From Sulfurospirillaceae bacterium (GTDB lineage: Bacteria > Campylobacterota > Campylobacteria > Campylobacterales > Sulfurospirillaceae), in the NCBI GenBank assembly GCA_028705785.1, contig JAQWCT010000062.1:1-11357 (forward strand): a DNA stretch of 11,357 bases, read 5' to 3'. Under the pieces are notes generated by a model. The model had not been told where the DNA came from. It ran no database searches and saw only the letters and a list, made by a program, of their open reading frames with translations. The number at the start of each line of letters is the position of its first letter. Position 1 is the stretch's first letter. The translations under genes and the position numbers were made by a program. This document shows positions 1 through 6,689 of this stretch, in pieces.

Positions 1-100
1 TTTGAGCACCATTTTTTGATGCACCTTCAAGGGCATTTTTAAGCAGGGTTGCGGTGTAGGCATTTTTACGCGGACTTCCATTGATGGCTATAATTTTCAT
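1..100 (-). CDS. NAD(P)H-dependent FMN reductase / flavodoxin-like protein, N-terminal part (runs off the left edge)
   Basis: Only the first 33 codons are in the window. The protein starts MKIIAINGSPRKN and continues as a Rossmann-type beta strand followed by a phosphate-binding loop. GSPRKN at residues 8-13 is the FMN-phosphate loop typical of NADPH-dependent FMN reductases and iron-sulfur flavoproteins, which act as soluble quinone, flavin or azo reductases. The start is ATG at 100-98, with the ribosome binding site AAGGAAT just upstream on the minus strand. It is divergent from an HxlR regulator, a common pairing in which the regulator controls the reductase. The family call is good, but substrate and subfamily (for example presence of a Cys cluster) cannot be judged from this fragment. 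Confidence 0.75.
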   Translation of the reverse strand, partial: MKIIAINGSPRKNAYTATLLKNALEGASKNGAQ

Positions 101-201
101 CGGTATTCCTTTTATCAATTTTGTTGAATTGAATTATAGGGTTATTTGTGACTTAAGTATAGAATGAACTTTTTAGTTATATACTAACCAAAAGGAAAGT
201 A
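101..201. promoter_or_regulatory. Divergent promoter/operator region between the FMN reductase and the HxlR regulator
   Basis: A perfect -10 box, TATAAT, lies on the minus strand at 138-133 and points to the reductase gene. Inverted half-sites AGTATA (156-161) and TATACT (180-185) are separated by 18 bases. A second small dyad, TAGT-N5-ACTA, lies inside the right-hand side, and ACTTAAGT (151-158) is a perfect palindrome. The half-site sequence resembles the TACT/AGTA dyads bound by HxlR-family proteins such as YodB. The operator assignment is inference. Confidence 0.4.
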
Positions 202-576
202 ATGGAGCAAAAAATGGAAAAATTTAGTGATAAATACGAAAAATGTCCTATGTATTATGCGATGTCGATTTTGGAGGGAAAGTGGAAGTGGATTATTTTG
301 TGGAAAATATCTGAGACAAAAGTCATACGCTACAATCGTTTAAAAGAGATGCTACAGCCCATTGCGCACAAAACATTAAGCCAACAACTCAAAGAGCTTG
401 AAAGCCATAATATCATTCACAGAGAGCAGTACAACCAAGTGCCGCCCAAAGTAGAATACTCGCTCACTCCAGAGGGTGAAACGCTGATACCGATTTTAAG
501 TTTGATGTATCAGTGGGGAAAAGAGCACATGAATCCAGGTGAAGTGCTTGATGGAGGAGCGTGTTTAAGCTCTTAA
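202..576 (+). CDS. HxlR-family winged-helix transcriptional regulator
   Basis: This 124-residue protein shows the whole HxlR pattern: Cys-Pro-Met at 15-17, GKWKW at 26-30, RYNRL at 43-47, the recognition-helix region TLSQQLKELE at 58-67, VPPKVEYSLTPEG at 80-92 forming the wing, and a conserved Trp105 in the C-terminal dimer helix. HxlR proteins are dimeric MarR-like regulators, several of which sense electrophiles or oxidants through one N-terminal cysteine. Cys15 sits at the usual sensing position, and Cys121 is an extra cysteine near the C-terminus. The start at 202 is preceded by AAAGGAAAG; an in-frame ATG at codon 5 is less well placed. It probably regulates the divergent FMN reductase and itself. 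Confidence 0.92.
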   Translation: MEQKMEKFSDKYEKCPMYYAMSILEGKWKWIILWKISETKVIRYNRLKEMLQPIAHKTLSQQLKELESHNIIHREQYNQVPPKVEYSLTPEGETLIPILSLMYQWGKEHMNPGEVLDGGACLSS

Positions 577-583
577 ATGAAGG

Positions 584-593
584 TTACATGTAA
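584..593. repeat. TTACATGTAA palindromic decamer, copy 1
   Basis: This perfect 10-bp palindrome is the only copy in the window lying between genes, just after the HxlR stop codon. It is flanked by GG and AACC, so GGTT/AACC arms could also pair. The other perfect copies are at 4398, 5605, 6550 and 9047, with a 9/10 match at 944 and an 8-bp core at 6821. Confidence 0.8.
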
Positions 594-696
594 AACCAAA
601 TGACTTTAAAAATTGGGCTCCCGTTTTTCACTTCAAATGTCAGCAAGCACTAAAACATTTATGATTGAAAAATATATCTAAACTCTCTATTTCAAT

Positions 697-732
697 GGCT
701 CAATTGTAAAAGGTAATTTACCATTTTGAGCC
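697..732. repeat. Nested inverted repeat in the HxlR-comF gap
   Basis: The outer arms GGCTCAA (697-703) and TTGAGCC (726-732) enclose inner arms GGTAA (712-716) and TTACC (718-722). There is no T-run after it on either strand, so it does not look like an intrinsic terminator. The rest of the 577-807 gap holds no promoter or gene I can support. Confidence 0.4.
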
Positions 733-807
733 AGCCACCAATCTGCTAGCAACTTTTCTTTGATTTGTAGCATTAAATATAACAAAAAATGATTGCCTTT
801 GAAAATT

Positions 808-1380
808 TTAATTCTCTTTTGCATCAGCCAACGCAAGCGCAAACAGTACATTAACGCCACCTTTTTCAAGCACTTTTTGCGCTTCTTGCAAAGTAGTGCC
901 TGTTGTAACGATATCATCGATTAAAACAATATCCATTCCCTCTTTACATGTAGAGATAAAATTGCGTTTATGGCTTTGTCTAAAGGCGAGTTTTTGCCCT
1001 GAGTAGGTTTGATGATTCCCAGCTCGAAGTGAGCCGTATAACGGTTTAATGATGCTTTTGATGGTGTGGGCTAAAACAGCACTATGGGCGTAGCCATGTC
1101 GCACATGGTCATCTATGGGAACACCGTATGCACCTTTTGGGAAGTCAAATTGCTTTAAAAAAGGGAGCATAGAGTTTTTGGCAAGTTGTGCAAAGATTTT
1201 GGCACCGATGTAGGTGTGTTTGGTATGAAGTAGATTGGCAATCTCTGCGTATTGGTAAAAGGAATAGACTTTAAGTCCGCTCTCCAAAACGCGTTTGGCG
1301 GGGGTTGGTTCTAAAACGGTGGAGAGGCATTTTTTACAAAGCGGTTGCCAACTCAGCTCAAGGCAAAGATGGCAACGCAT
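808..1380 (-). CDS. comF: ComF-family phosphoribosyltransferase-like protein
   Basis: This 190-residue protein begins with a zinc-finger-like Cys pair arrangement (Cys3, Cys6, Cys15, Cys18) and ends in a type I phosphoribosyltransferase fold. The PRPP-binding signature VLIDDIVTTGTT is at residues 152-163, and the ComF-type loop HVRHGYAHS is at 92-100. ComF proteins are linked to natural transformation (processing or uptake of single-stranded DNA) in Bacillus, Haemophilus and Campylobacter; the catalytic activity is not settled. The start at 1380 puts the Cys cluster at the N-terminus and begins 4 bases after the lepA stop. An upstream ATG at 1440 would overlap lepA by 56 bases and is not favoured. 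No clear ribosome binding site is seen, so translation is probably coupled to lepA. A near-copy of the TTACATGTAA motif lies inside the gene at 944-953 (encodes Ser-Thr-Cys-Lys). Confidence 0.88.
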   Translation of the reverse strand: MRCHLCLELSWQPLCKKCLSTVLEPTPAKRVLESGLKVYSFYQYAEIANLLHTKHTYIGAKIFAQLAKNSMLPFLKQFDFPKGAYGVPIDDHVRHGYAHSAVLAHTIKSIIKPLYGSLRAGNHQTYSGQKLAFRQSHKRNFISTCKEGMDIVLIDDIVTTGTTLQEAQKVLEKGGVNVLFALALADAKEN

Positions 1381-1384
1381 GAAG

Positions 1385-3178
1385 TTAGTCGATTTTGAGG
1401 ATGGTGAGGAACGCTTCTTGAGGCAATTGGACTTTACCAATGGACTTCATGCGCTTTTTACCCTCTTTTTGTTTTTCTAAAAGTTTTCGTTTTCGTGTGA
1501 TGTCACCACCGTAACATTTGGCAGTCACATTTTTACCCATGGATTTGACTGTTTCTCTAGCGATGACTTTATTGCCGATACTTGCTTGAATGGCGACTTC
1601 AAAAAGTTGTCGAGGCACTATCTCTTTCATCGCTTTAACAAAAGCATGTCCACGACTTTGGGCATTGACACGAGGGACGATGATAGAAAGTGCATCTACA
1701 GGCTCACCTGCAACCAATAAATCAAGTTTAACCAAATCACCCACTTGATAGCCGATAGGCTCATAATCGAAACTCGCATACCCTTTACTGACAGATTTGA
1801 GTTTATCAAAAAAGTCCATGACGATTTCATTGAGAGGGATTTCATATTCGAGCAAAACTCGCTCAGGACTAAGATAATCCATCTTTTTTTGAACCGCTCT
1901 TTTGTTGTTTAGCAAAGTGATGATATTGCCTAAAAATTCAGTTGGTGTTAAAACAGTTGCCTTAACGTAAGGCTCTTGAATCTCATCAATCTCATTAATG
2001 GGAGGCAATTGGCTAGGATTTTGGATGGAGAGTTCTACCCCATTGGTTCTTTTGACTTTGTAAGTAACGGTTGGCGCAGTAGCAATGAGGTCTAAGTCAA
2101 ATTCTCGCTCCAATCGTTCCTTGATAACTTCCATATGCAAAAGTCCCAAAAATCCTACACGAAAGCCAAAACCTAAGGCAACCGAAGTTTCAGGCTCATA
2201 AGAGATGCTCGAATCATTGAGTTTGAGTTTATCAAGTGCGTCTCTGAGTTCTTCAAATTTATCAGTTTCGATAGGATAAAGCCCTGCAAATACAAACTGC
2301 TTAACTTCTTTAAAACCAGCTATTGGCTCTTTTGCTTTGTTACGATTGTCCGTGATGGTGTCGCCTACTTTAACATCGCCTACATTTTTGAGTCCCAAAA
2401 CAACAATGCCTACTTCACCCGTTTTAATCATCGGTGTTTTTTCTAACACTAAAGGATGCGGATACATGAGATTTAATACTTCATGCTTTTTACCTGTACC
2501 CATGACATATATTTCTTGACCTTTTTTGATAGCACCATCATAGACGCGGACTAAGGCTAAAGCGCCCAAGTAATTATCAAACCAGCTATCATAAATCAAA
2601 GCTTTGGTCGGGGCATTAGTGTCACCCACTGGAGCAGGGATTTTTTCCACAATGCTATCGAGTAATTCTTTGATGCCAATGCCACTTTTGGCACTGACAT
2701 TGAGCGCATGACTACAATCAAGTCCAATGGTATGTTCTATCTCATCTTTTACGCGCTCCGGATCTGCGGCTGGGAGGTCTATTTTGTTGATAACGGGGAT
2801 GATTTCAAGATTGTTTTCTAAGGCTATATAGACATTGGCTATCGTTTGGGCTTCAACGCCTTGACTTGCATCGACGACTAACAGTGCACCATCACTTGAA
2901 GCTAAAGAACGACTGACTTCATAGGAAAAATCCACATGGCCAGGAGTGTCAATCAAATTTAAGATATAAATCTCACCATTTTTAACATAGGTAAGTCTTA
3001 CACTTTGTGCTTTAATGGTGATGCCTCGCTCTTTTTCGATGTCCATGGTGTCCATCATTTGCGTGGTCATCTCCCGAGCACTTACTGCTCCACACTCTTG
3101 GATGAGGCGATCAGCTAGGGTACTTTTACCATGGTCGATATGGGCAATAATTGAAAAATTTCTAATATTATTTTGCAT
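1385..3178 (-). CDS. lepA: Elongation factor 4 (LepA), ribosome back-translocating GTPase
   Basis: At 597 residues this is the usual LepA length. The GTPase motifs are clear: G1 AHIDHGKST at 12-20, G3 DTPGH at 77-81, G4 NKID at 131-134, and G5 SAK at 162-164. EF-G-like domains II, III and V follow, and the LepA-specific C-terminal domain contains the motif NVTAKCYGGDITRKRKLLEK in two adjacent stretches. LepA binds stalled or mistranslocated ribosomes and influences initiation and elongation under stress. Its ATG shares one base with the prs stop (TAATG at 3180-3176), so it is translated from the prs message. comF follows by 4 bases. Nothing is missing or unusual in the protein. Confidence 0.98.
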   Translation of the reverse strand: MQNNIRNFSIIAHIDHGKSTLADRLIQECGAVSAREMTTQMMDTMDIEKERGITIKAQSVRLTYVKNGEIYILNLIDTPGHVDFSYEVSRSLASSDGALLVVDASQGVEAQTIANVYIALENNLEIIPVINKIDLPAADPERVKDEIEHTIGLDCSHALNVSAKSGIGIKELLDSIVEKIPAPVGDTNAPTKALIYDSWFDNYLGALALVRVYDGAIKKGQEIYVMGTGKKHEVLNLMYPHPLVLEKTPMIKTGEVGIVVLGLKNVGDVKVGDTITDNRNKAKEPIAGFKEVKQFVFAGLYPIETDKFEELRDALDKLKLNDSSISYEPETSVALGFGFRVGFLGLLHMEVIKERLEREFDLDLIATAPTVTYKVKRTNGVELSIQNPSQLPPINEIDEIQEPYVKATVLTPTEFLGNIITLLNNKRAVQKKMDYLSPERVLLEYEIPLNEIVMDFFDKLKSVSKGYASFDYEPIGYQVGDLVKLDLLVAGEPVDALSIIVPRVNAQSRGHAFVKAMKEIVPRQLFEVAIQASIGNKVIARETVKSMGKNVTAKCYGGDITRKRKLLEKQKEGKKRMKSIGKVQLPQEAFLTILKID

Positions 3179-4107
3179 TAAATAAATAGTCCATTGACAC
3201 TTTCATTGTGATATACACGGCGAATAACTTCTGCAAAAACAGGAGCAACACTTAAAACTTTGATTTTATCGACATTTTGTTTGAGAGGGATGGTATCGGA
3301 GACAACGAGTTCATCTAACTCACCTTTTTCGATACGCTCATAAGCAGGACCACTTAAAACTGCATGCGTACAACAAGCCATAACACTCGTTGCGCCTTTT
3401 TTCTTTAAAACCTCAGCCGCTTTAACAATCGTTCCAGCCGTATCAATCATATCATCAACCAAAATAACATCTTTACCTGTAACATCACCGATGATATTCA
3501 TAACTTCAGATTCATTAGCTTTTTCTCTTCGTTTATCAACGATAACCATATCCACACCCAAAAGCTTTGCAAAGCTTCTTGCTCTTGCTACGCCACCGAT
3601 GTCAGGACTTGCAATGATAGGATTTTTGAGATTTTTAGCTTTGACATAGTCATTGAAAATGATAGAACCATATAAGTTATCCACAGGAATATCAAAGAAA
3701 CCTTGAATTTGTCCGGCATGTAAGTCAATTGTAACAACCCTGTCAAAACCTGCTGTTTGAATCATATTGGCAACAAGTTTTGCCGTAATGGGAACTCGTG
3801 GTGCTGCTTTTCTATCTTGTCTAGCATATCCAAAATAAGGCATAATCGCCGTAATCGTACTCGCTGAACTTCGACGAAGCGCATCCGTTAAAATCAACAA
3901 CTCCATCAAGTTTTCATTGGCAGGCGCACAGGTTGATTGGATGATGAAAACATCTTTTCCTCTTACACTTTCACTGATTTGTACACTGATTTCGCCATCG
4001 CTAAACGCCTTAATTTCCGCTGCTGAAAGCGGCAATGAAAGATGCTTCGCAACCCTCTTTGCAAACTCTGGATTTGCGGTTCCTGCAAATACTTTGTAGC
4101 CTCTCAT
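3178..4107 (-). CDS. prs: Ribose-phosphate pyrophosphokinase (PRPP synthase)
   Basis: This 309-residue protein matches class I PRPP synthase. It converts ribose 5-phosphate and ATP to PRPP for nucleotide, histidine, tryptophan and NAD synthesis. Visible motifs are the ATP-binding flexible-loop region YFGYARQDRK at 91-100, the cation/PRPP signature TIDLHAGQIQGFF at 126-138, and the ribose-5-phosphate loop VDDMIDTAGT at 217-226. The start at 4107 has AAGGAAAA 5 bases upstream. It is the first gene of the prs-lepA-comF operon, which supplies PRPP next to a phosphoribosyltransferase-fold ComF; that link may be coincidental. Confidence 0.98.
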   Translation of the reverse strand: MRGYKVFAGTANPEFAKRVAKHLSLPLSAAEIKAFSDGEISVQISESVRGKDVFIIQSTCAPANENLMELLILTDALRRSSASTITAIMPYFGYARQDRKAAPRVPITAKLVANMIQTAGFDRVVTIDLHAGQIQGFFDIPVDNLYGSIIFNDYVKAKNLKNPIIASPDIGGVARARSFAKLLGVDMVIVDKRREKANESEVMNIIGDVTGKDVILVDDMIDTAGTIVKAAEVLKKKGATSVMACCTHAVLSGPAYERIEKGELDELVVSDTIPLKQNVDKIKVLSVAPVFAEVIRRVYHNESVNGLFI

Positions 4108-4136
4108 ATCATTTTCCTTACATCAAAAAGTGCTTT

Positions 4137-4142
4137 ATTTTA
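4137..4142 (-). promoter_or_regulatory. Possible -10 box of the prs-lepA-comF operon
   Basis: TAAAAT on the minus strand, preceded by GGA, lies about 30 bases upstream of the prs start codon. No convincing -35 box is visible, which is common in Campylobacterota, where the -35 is poorly conserved. Position is the main argument. Confidence 0.35.
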
Positions 4143-4178
4143 TCCTAAAGGGACTTAAATTCTCTTTTTGAGCCTCCA

Positions 4179-4210
4179 TTAACACTTCCTTAACAAAGTC
4201 ATGTCATAAT
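4179..4210 (+). promoter_or_regulatory. Promoter of the cytochrome b-like/EF-hand operon with an 11-bp-spaced direct repeat
   Basis: TTAAC at 4179-4183 is repeated at 4190-4194, with 6 bases between, so the repeats recur every 11 bases. A -10 box CATAAT at 4205-4210 starts 11 bases after the second repeat. The repeat therefore occupies the -35 position, as PhoB/OmpR-family activator boxes do. The geometry and sequence resemble the C. jejuni DccR box as I recall it (TTCAC-N6-TTCAC). Binding by such a regulator is inference. Confidence 0.45.
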
Positions 4211-4241
4211 TTCATTATATCTTTAGTTAAAGGATTTTTTA

Positions 4242-4853
4242 ATGCACAGCTTAAGACAATTCACCTCTTTAACACTTACTTTTACTTTTTTAGTGATGAG
4301 TTATACGGGCATTATTTTGTTTATTGCGCCTAAAGGCAGAGTGGCAAACTGGACAAATTGGGAACTCTTAGGGCTCGATAAAACACAATACACCAACTTA
4401 CATGTAACCTTTATGGTGCTTTTTTTAGTGGGAATGTTTTTTCATCTTTATCTGAACTGGTCTTTGCTTCTATGTTATTTTAAAAACAGAGCAAGAGCGT
4501 TTTCACTTTTAACCAAAGAATTTATTTTAGCCTTTGCCATCAATGTTGTTTTTGTTGTAGGAACGCTTTATTACTGGGCACCATTTGAGCAATTATTAGA
4601 TTTTCAAGATGATGTCAAAGCGGGTTGGGAAAAGAAAGTTGTTAAAGCACCTTATGGTCATGCTGAACTCTCTACTATCGAAGAATTTGCACAAAAAATG
4701 GGTAAAGATGCAACAGTTATCATCGAGCAATTAAAAGCTAAAAATCTCAATGGTGTAAGTTTGGATAAAACCATTGAAAAAGTTGCCAAAGAAAATGGCA
4801 AATCCCCAGCAGATCTTTTTGAGATGCTAAAAACTCCAAAGGAGAAAAAATGA
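4242..4853 (+). CDS. DUF4405-type membrane cytochrome b-like protein with a duplicated C-terminal motif
   Basis: This 203-residue protein has three clear membrane segments (about 7-28, 52-74 and 93-112) and then a soluble, charged tail. His54 and His68 lie 14 residues apart in the second segment, on one helix face, and His2 is near the first; this is the arrangement expected for DUF4405/b-type haem membrane proteins. The tail holds two copies of one helical motif, at 145-165 and 177-197, sharing Thr-Ile-Glu, Ala, Gly-Lys, Glu and Leu-Lys at equal positions (9 of 21). Start ATG at 4242 follows AAAGGA at 4229-4234. The gene overlaps the EF-hand gene by 4 bases (ATGA), so the two products probably work together at the cytoplasmic membrane. 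Haem binding is inference. A TTACATGTAA copy lies inside the gene at 4398. Confidence 0.75.
   Translation: MHSLRQFTSLTLTFTFLVMSYTGIILFIAPKGRVANWTNWELLGLDKTQYTNLHVTFMVLFLVGMFFHLYLNWSLLLCYFKNRARAFSLLTKEFILAFAINVVFVVGTLYYWAPFEQLLDFQDDVKAGWEKKVVKAPYGHAELSTIEEFAQKMGKDATVIIEQLKAKNLNGVSLDKTIEKVAKENGKSPADLFEMLKTPKEKK
4398..4407. repeat. TTACATGTAA palindromic decamer, copy 2
   Basis: This perfect copy lies inside the DUF4405 gene and is read as Leu-His-Val, so it encodes the candidate haem ligand His54. Confidence 0.8.
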
Positions 4854-5167
4854 AAAATGTTTTGAAAATTGTATGTTGTGTTAGTTTTTTAGCATTGGTG
4901 TCACATGCTGCTGATATGCCTGCTCGTGGTCCTGTTGGTTTTAAAGTTTACGATACTAACAAGGATGGATTTATCAGTGAAGATGAGTTTAATAGTGTAA
5001 AAGCTGCACGCATGAGTGCTAATGCAGATGCGGGAATGCCCATGAGAAATGCAGGTAATTCGCCCGATTTTGCGTCTATTGACACTAACAAAGATGGCAA
5101 AATAACGCCTGAAGAGCTAGAAAAAGGTCAAAGACAACAAATGCAAGGAAAAGGCAATAGACAATAA
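4850..5167 (+). CDS. Secreted EF-hand calcium-binding protein
   Basis: This 105-residue protein has a signal peptide (Lys2/Lys6, a hydrophobic stretch 7-17, and a likely cut after Ser-His-Ala at 20), so it should be periplasmic. Two canonical EF-hand loops follow: DTNKDGFISEDE at 35-46 and DTNKDGKITPEE at 78-89, both with Asp/Asn/Asp at positions 1, 3, 5 and Glu at 12. Between them is a Met/Ala-rich linker, and the tail is Gln/Gly/Lys-rich. The start overlaps the stop of the membrane protein gene (ATGA) and has AAAGGAG upstream at 4838-4844. It probably senses or buffers calcium beside the membrane protein. Its partner and exact role are unknown. Confidence 0.88.
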   Translation: MKNVLKIVCCVSFLALVSHAADMPARGPVGFKVYDTNKDGFISEDEFNSVKAARMSANADAGMPMRNAGNSPDFASIDTNKDGKITPEELEKGQRQQMQGKGNRQ

Positions 5168-5171
5168 ACTA

Positions 5172-5195
5172 AAGAGGCAGTTTTAACTGCCTCTT
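5172..5195. terminator. Bidirectional hairpin terminator between convergent genes
   Basis: A perfect 10-bp stem (5172-5181 with 5186-5195) closes on a 4-base loop and contains GAGGCAG/CTGCCTC. It lies 4 bases after the EF-hand stop codon and overlaps the stop of the convergent SMR gene. The T-run is weak on both strands, but position and stem strength support termination. Confidence 0.75.
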
Positions 5196-5556
5196 ATCCT
5201 CTACTCGAAATAAAAATCCCTAAAACAATCAGTGCTAATCCCAAAATCTTATAGAGTGTCACACTCTCAGCAAACAAAAAGACCGAAGAGACAAAAACCA
5301 CCACAAAAGTAAGCCCCATAAATGGATAAGCGTAACTGAGTTCAAACTTTGTCATAGCCGCCATCCAACACAAAGATGCTACAAAAGCCGAGATAAAACC
5401 ACTAAGGATAAAGGGGTCTAAAAAAAGTTTGAACAAAAAGATAAACTTTGCCATCGTCTCATCTGGCAAATGCCCGTGAAAAGGAATGCGCCATTTGATA
5501 ACCAATTGTCCATACACTGTAAAAAAAATCGTTCCAAAAATATACAAATGCGCCAT
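5194..5556 (-). CDS. SMR/EamA-type four-helix membrane protein, ArnE/ArnF-like putative lipid-linked sugar flippase
   Basis: This 120-residue protein has four predicted membrane helices (about 2-20, 48-68, 76-96, 100-117), the size and layout of the small multidrug resistance fold. The first-helix motif YGQLVIKW and the ELSYAYPF motif at 72-79 resemble ArnE/ArnF and related EamA-like proteins rather than classical drug pumps; the SMR active-site Glu14 is not seen. I chose ATG at 5556, which overlaps the wecE stop (TAATG) and has GGAG 9 bases upstream. A GTG at 5571 would add 5 residues. Coming last in a sugar-transfer operon, it probably helps flip a polyprenyl-phosphate-linked sugar across the inner membrane. 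Substrate is not known. Confidence 0.75.
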   Translation of the reverse strand: MAHLYIFGTIFFTVYGQLVIKWRIPFHGHLPDETMAKFIFLFKLFLDPFILSGFISAFVASLCWMAAMTKFELSYAYPFMGLTFVVVFVSSVFLFAESVTLYKILGLALIVLGIFISSRG

Positions 5557-6689
5557 TAGTTTTTGCTCCACTTCAAAATCACTTCACAGACCTCATCAAT
5601 TTCTTTACATGTAAGCCCATAATACATCGGCAATCGCAACAGTCTCTCGCTCTCTTTAGTCGTATAAGTGTCAACGCCATCAAATCTTCCAAACTTCAAA
5701 CCAGCAGGCGCACTGTGCAAAGGAATGTAATGAAAAACTGCGCCAATCGCTTCGTTTTTAAATGCTTCCAAAAGGGCAAATCGCTCTTCTAAATCTTTTA
5801 CTTTGAGATAAAACATATGAGCATTGTGCTTACAATCCTTAGGAATATAAGGTAACTCAATCAAACCTTTTTGCGCCAATGGTAAAAGCTTCTCATGGTA
5901 TGCATTCCAACTGTTCATGCGATGTTCTTGAATCACATCTGCCATCTCAAGCTGACCCCAAAGATACGCTGCTTGAAGTTCACAAGGAAGATAACTACTG
6001 CCAATGTCCACCCAACTGTATTTATCCACCATGCCTCTAAAAAACAAGCTTCGATTGGTCCCTTTTTCACGGATTATTTCAGCTCGCTCTTTAAACTTTT
6101 CATCATTAATGAGAAGCAATCCACCCTCACCACCACTGGTGATATTTTTGGTTTCATGGAAACTAAAAGCACCTAAATGTCCGATAGTTCCAAGCGCTTT
6201 TCCCTTGTAAGTACTCTCAAATCCTTGCGCTGCATCTTCTACGACAAAAAGATTGTAACGGCTCGCGATTTCCATAATGGTATCCATCTCACACGCCACG
6301 CCTGCGTAATGTACTGGAACAATCGCCTTTGTTTGAGGCGTAATGGCTCGTTCAATAAGTGTTTCATCGATATTCATGGTCTTTGGATTAATGTCCACAA
6401 AGACTATTCTTGCACCCCGAAGCGCAAAAGCATCAGCTGTGCTAACGAAAGTATAGCTTGGCATGATGACTTCATCACCCTCTTTGATTTCTAACAACAA
6501 AGCTGCCATTTCAAGTGCGTGGGTGCATGAAGGTGTGAGTAAAGTCTTCTTACATGTAAGTCTTTCTTCAAACCATTTTTGACATCGTCTACTAAAAGCG
6601 CCATCCCCAGAAATCTTGAGACTTTTCATTGCTTCTAGGACATATTTTTCTTCATTACCTGCATAAGGAGGTTTATTAAAATGTATCAT
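5556..6689 (-). CDS. wecE: dTDP-4-amino-4,6-dideoxygalactose transaminase (WecE/RffA)
   Basis: This 377-residue PLP enzyme belongs to the DegT/DnrJ/EryC1/StrS family and closely follows the WecE pattern over its full length. WecE transfers an amino group from glutamate to dTDP-4-keto-6-deoxyglucose, giving dTDP-4-amino-4,6-dideoxygalactose. The N-terminal MIHFNKPP, LTPSCTHALEMAALLL at 51-66, and VPVHYAGVACEMDTI at 124-138 are WecE-like. PLP contacts include Asp152 in VEDAAQG and the Schiff-base lysine Lys181 in SFHETKN, followed by SGGEGG. The C-terminal motifs FHYIPLHSAPAG and YTTKESERLLRLP are also typical. It overlaps the WbqC gene by 4 bases upstream. No dTDP-glucose synthase, dehydratase or acetyltransferase of the pathway is in the window. 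Two copies of TTACATGTAA lie inside the gene. Confidence 0.93.
   Translation of the reverse strand: MIHFNKPPYAGNEEKYVLEAMKSLKISGDGAFSRRCQKWFEERLTCKKTLLTPSCTHALEMAALLLEIKEGDEVIMPSYTFVSTADAFALRGARIVFVDINPKTMNIDETLIERAITPQTKAIVPVHYAGVACEMDTIMEIASRYNLFVVEDAAQGFESTYKGKALGTIGHLGAFSFHETKNITSGGEGGLLLINDEKFKERAEIIREKGTNRSLFFRGMVDKYSWVDIGSSYLPCELQAAYLWGQLEMADVIQEHRMNSWNAYHEKLLPLAQKGLIELPYIPKDCKHNAHMFYLKVKDLEERFALLEAFKNEAIGAVFHYIPLHSAPAGLKFGRFDGVDTYTTKESERLLRLPMYYGLTCKEIDEVCEVILKWSKN
5605..5614. repeat. TTACATGTAA palindromic decamer, copy 3
   Basis: This perfect copy lies near the 3' end of wecE, read as Leu-Thr-Cys-Lys at residues 359-362, outside the catalytic motifs. Confidence 0.8.
6550..6559. repeat. 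TTACATGTAA palindromic decamer, copy 4
   Basis: This perfect copy lies near the 5' end of wecE, read as Leu-Thr-Cys-Lys at residues 44-47, in the same codon frame as copy 3. Confidence 0.8.

Noticed and set aside
611..627. Possible terminator after hxlR (GGGCTCCC followed by TTTTT)
   Set aside because: The two GGG/CCC arms are only 2 bases apart, too tight to form a hairpin; no other stem precedes the T-run.
687..917. 76-codon open frame on the minus strand overlapping the end of comF
   Set aside because: Most of it is comF sequence read in another frame; only the last 28 codons lie outside comF, with no ribosome binding site.
1381..1440. Longer comF start at ATG 1440
   Set aside because: It would overlap lepA by 56 bases and put 20 unrelated basic residues before the conserved N-terminal Cys cluster.
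5895..6494. Plus-strand open frames of 68-105 codons opposite wecE
   Set aside because: They are antisense to a well-conserved enzyme, lack ribosome binding sites and family motifs, and have unnatural composition.
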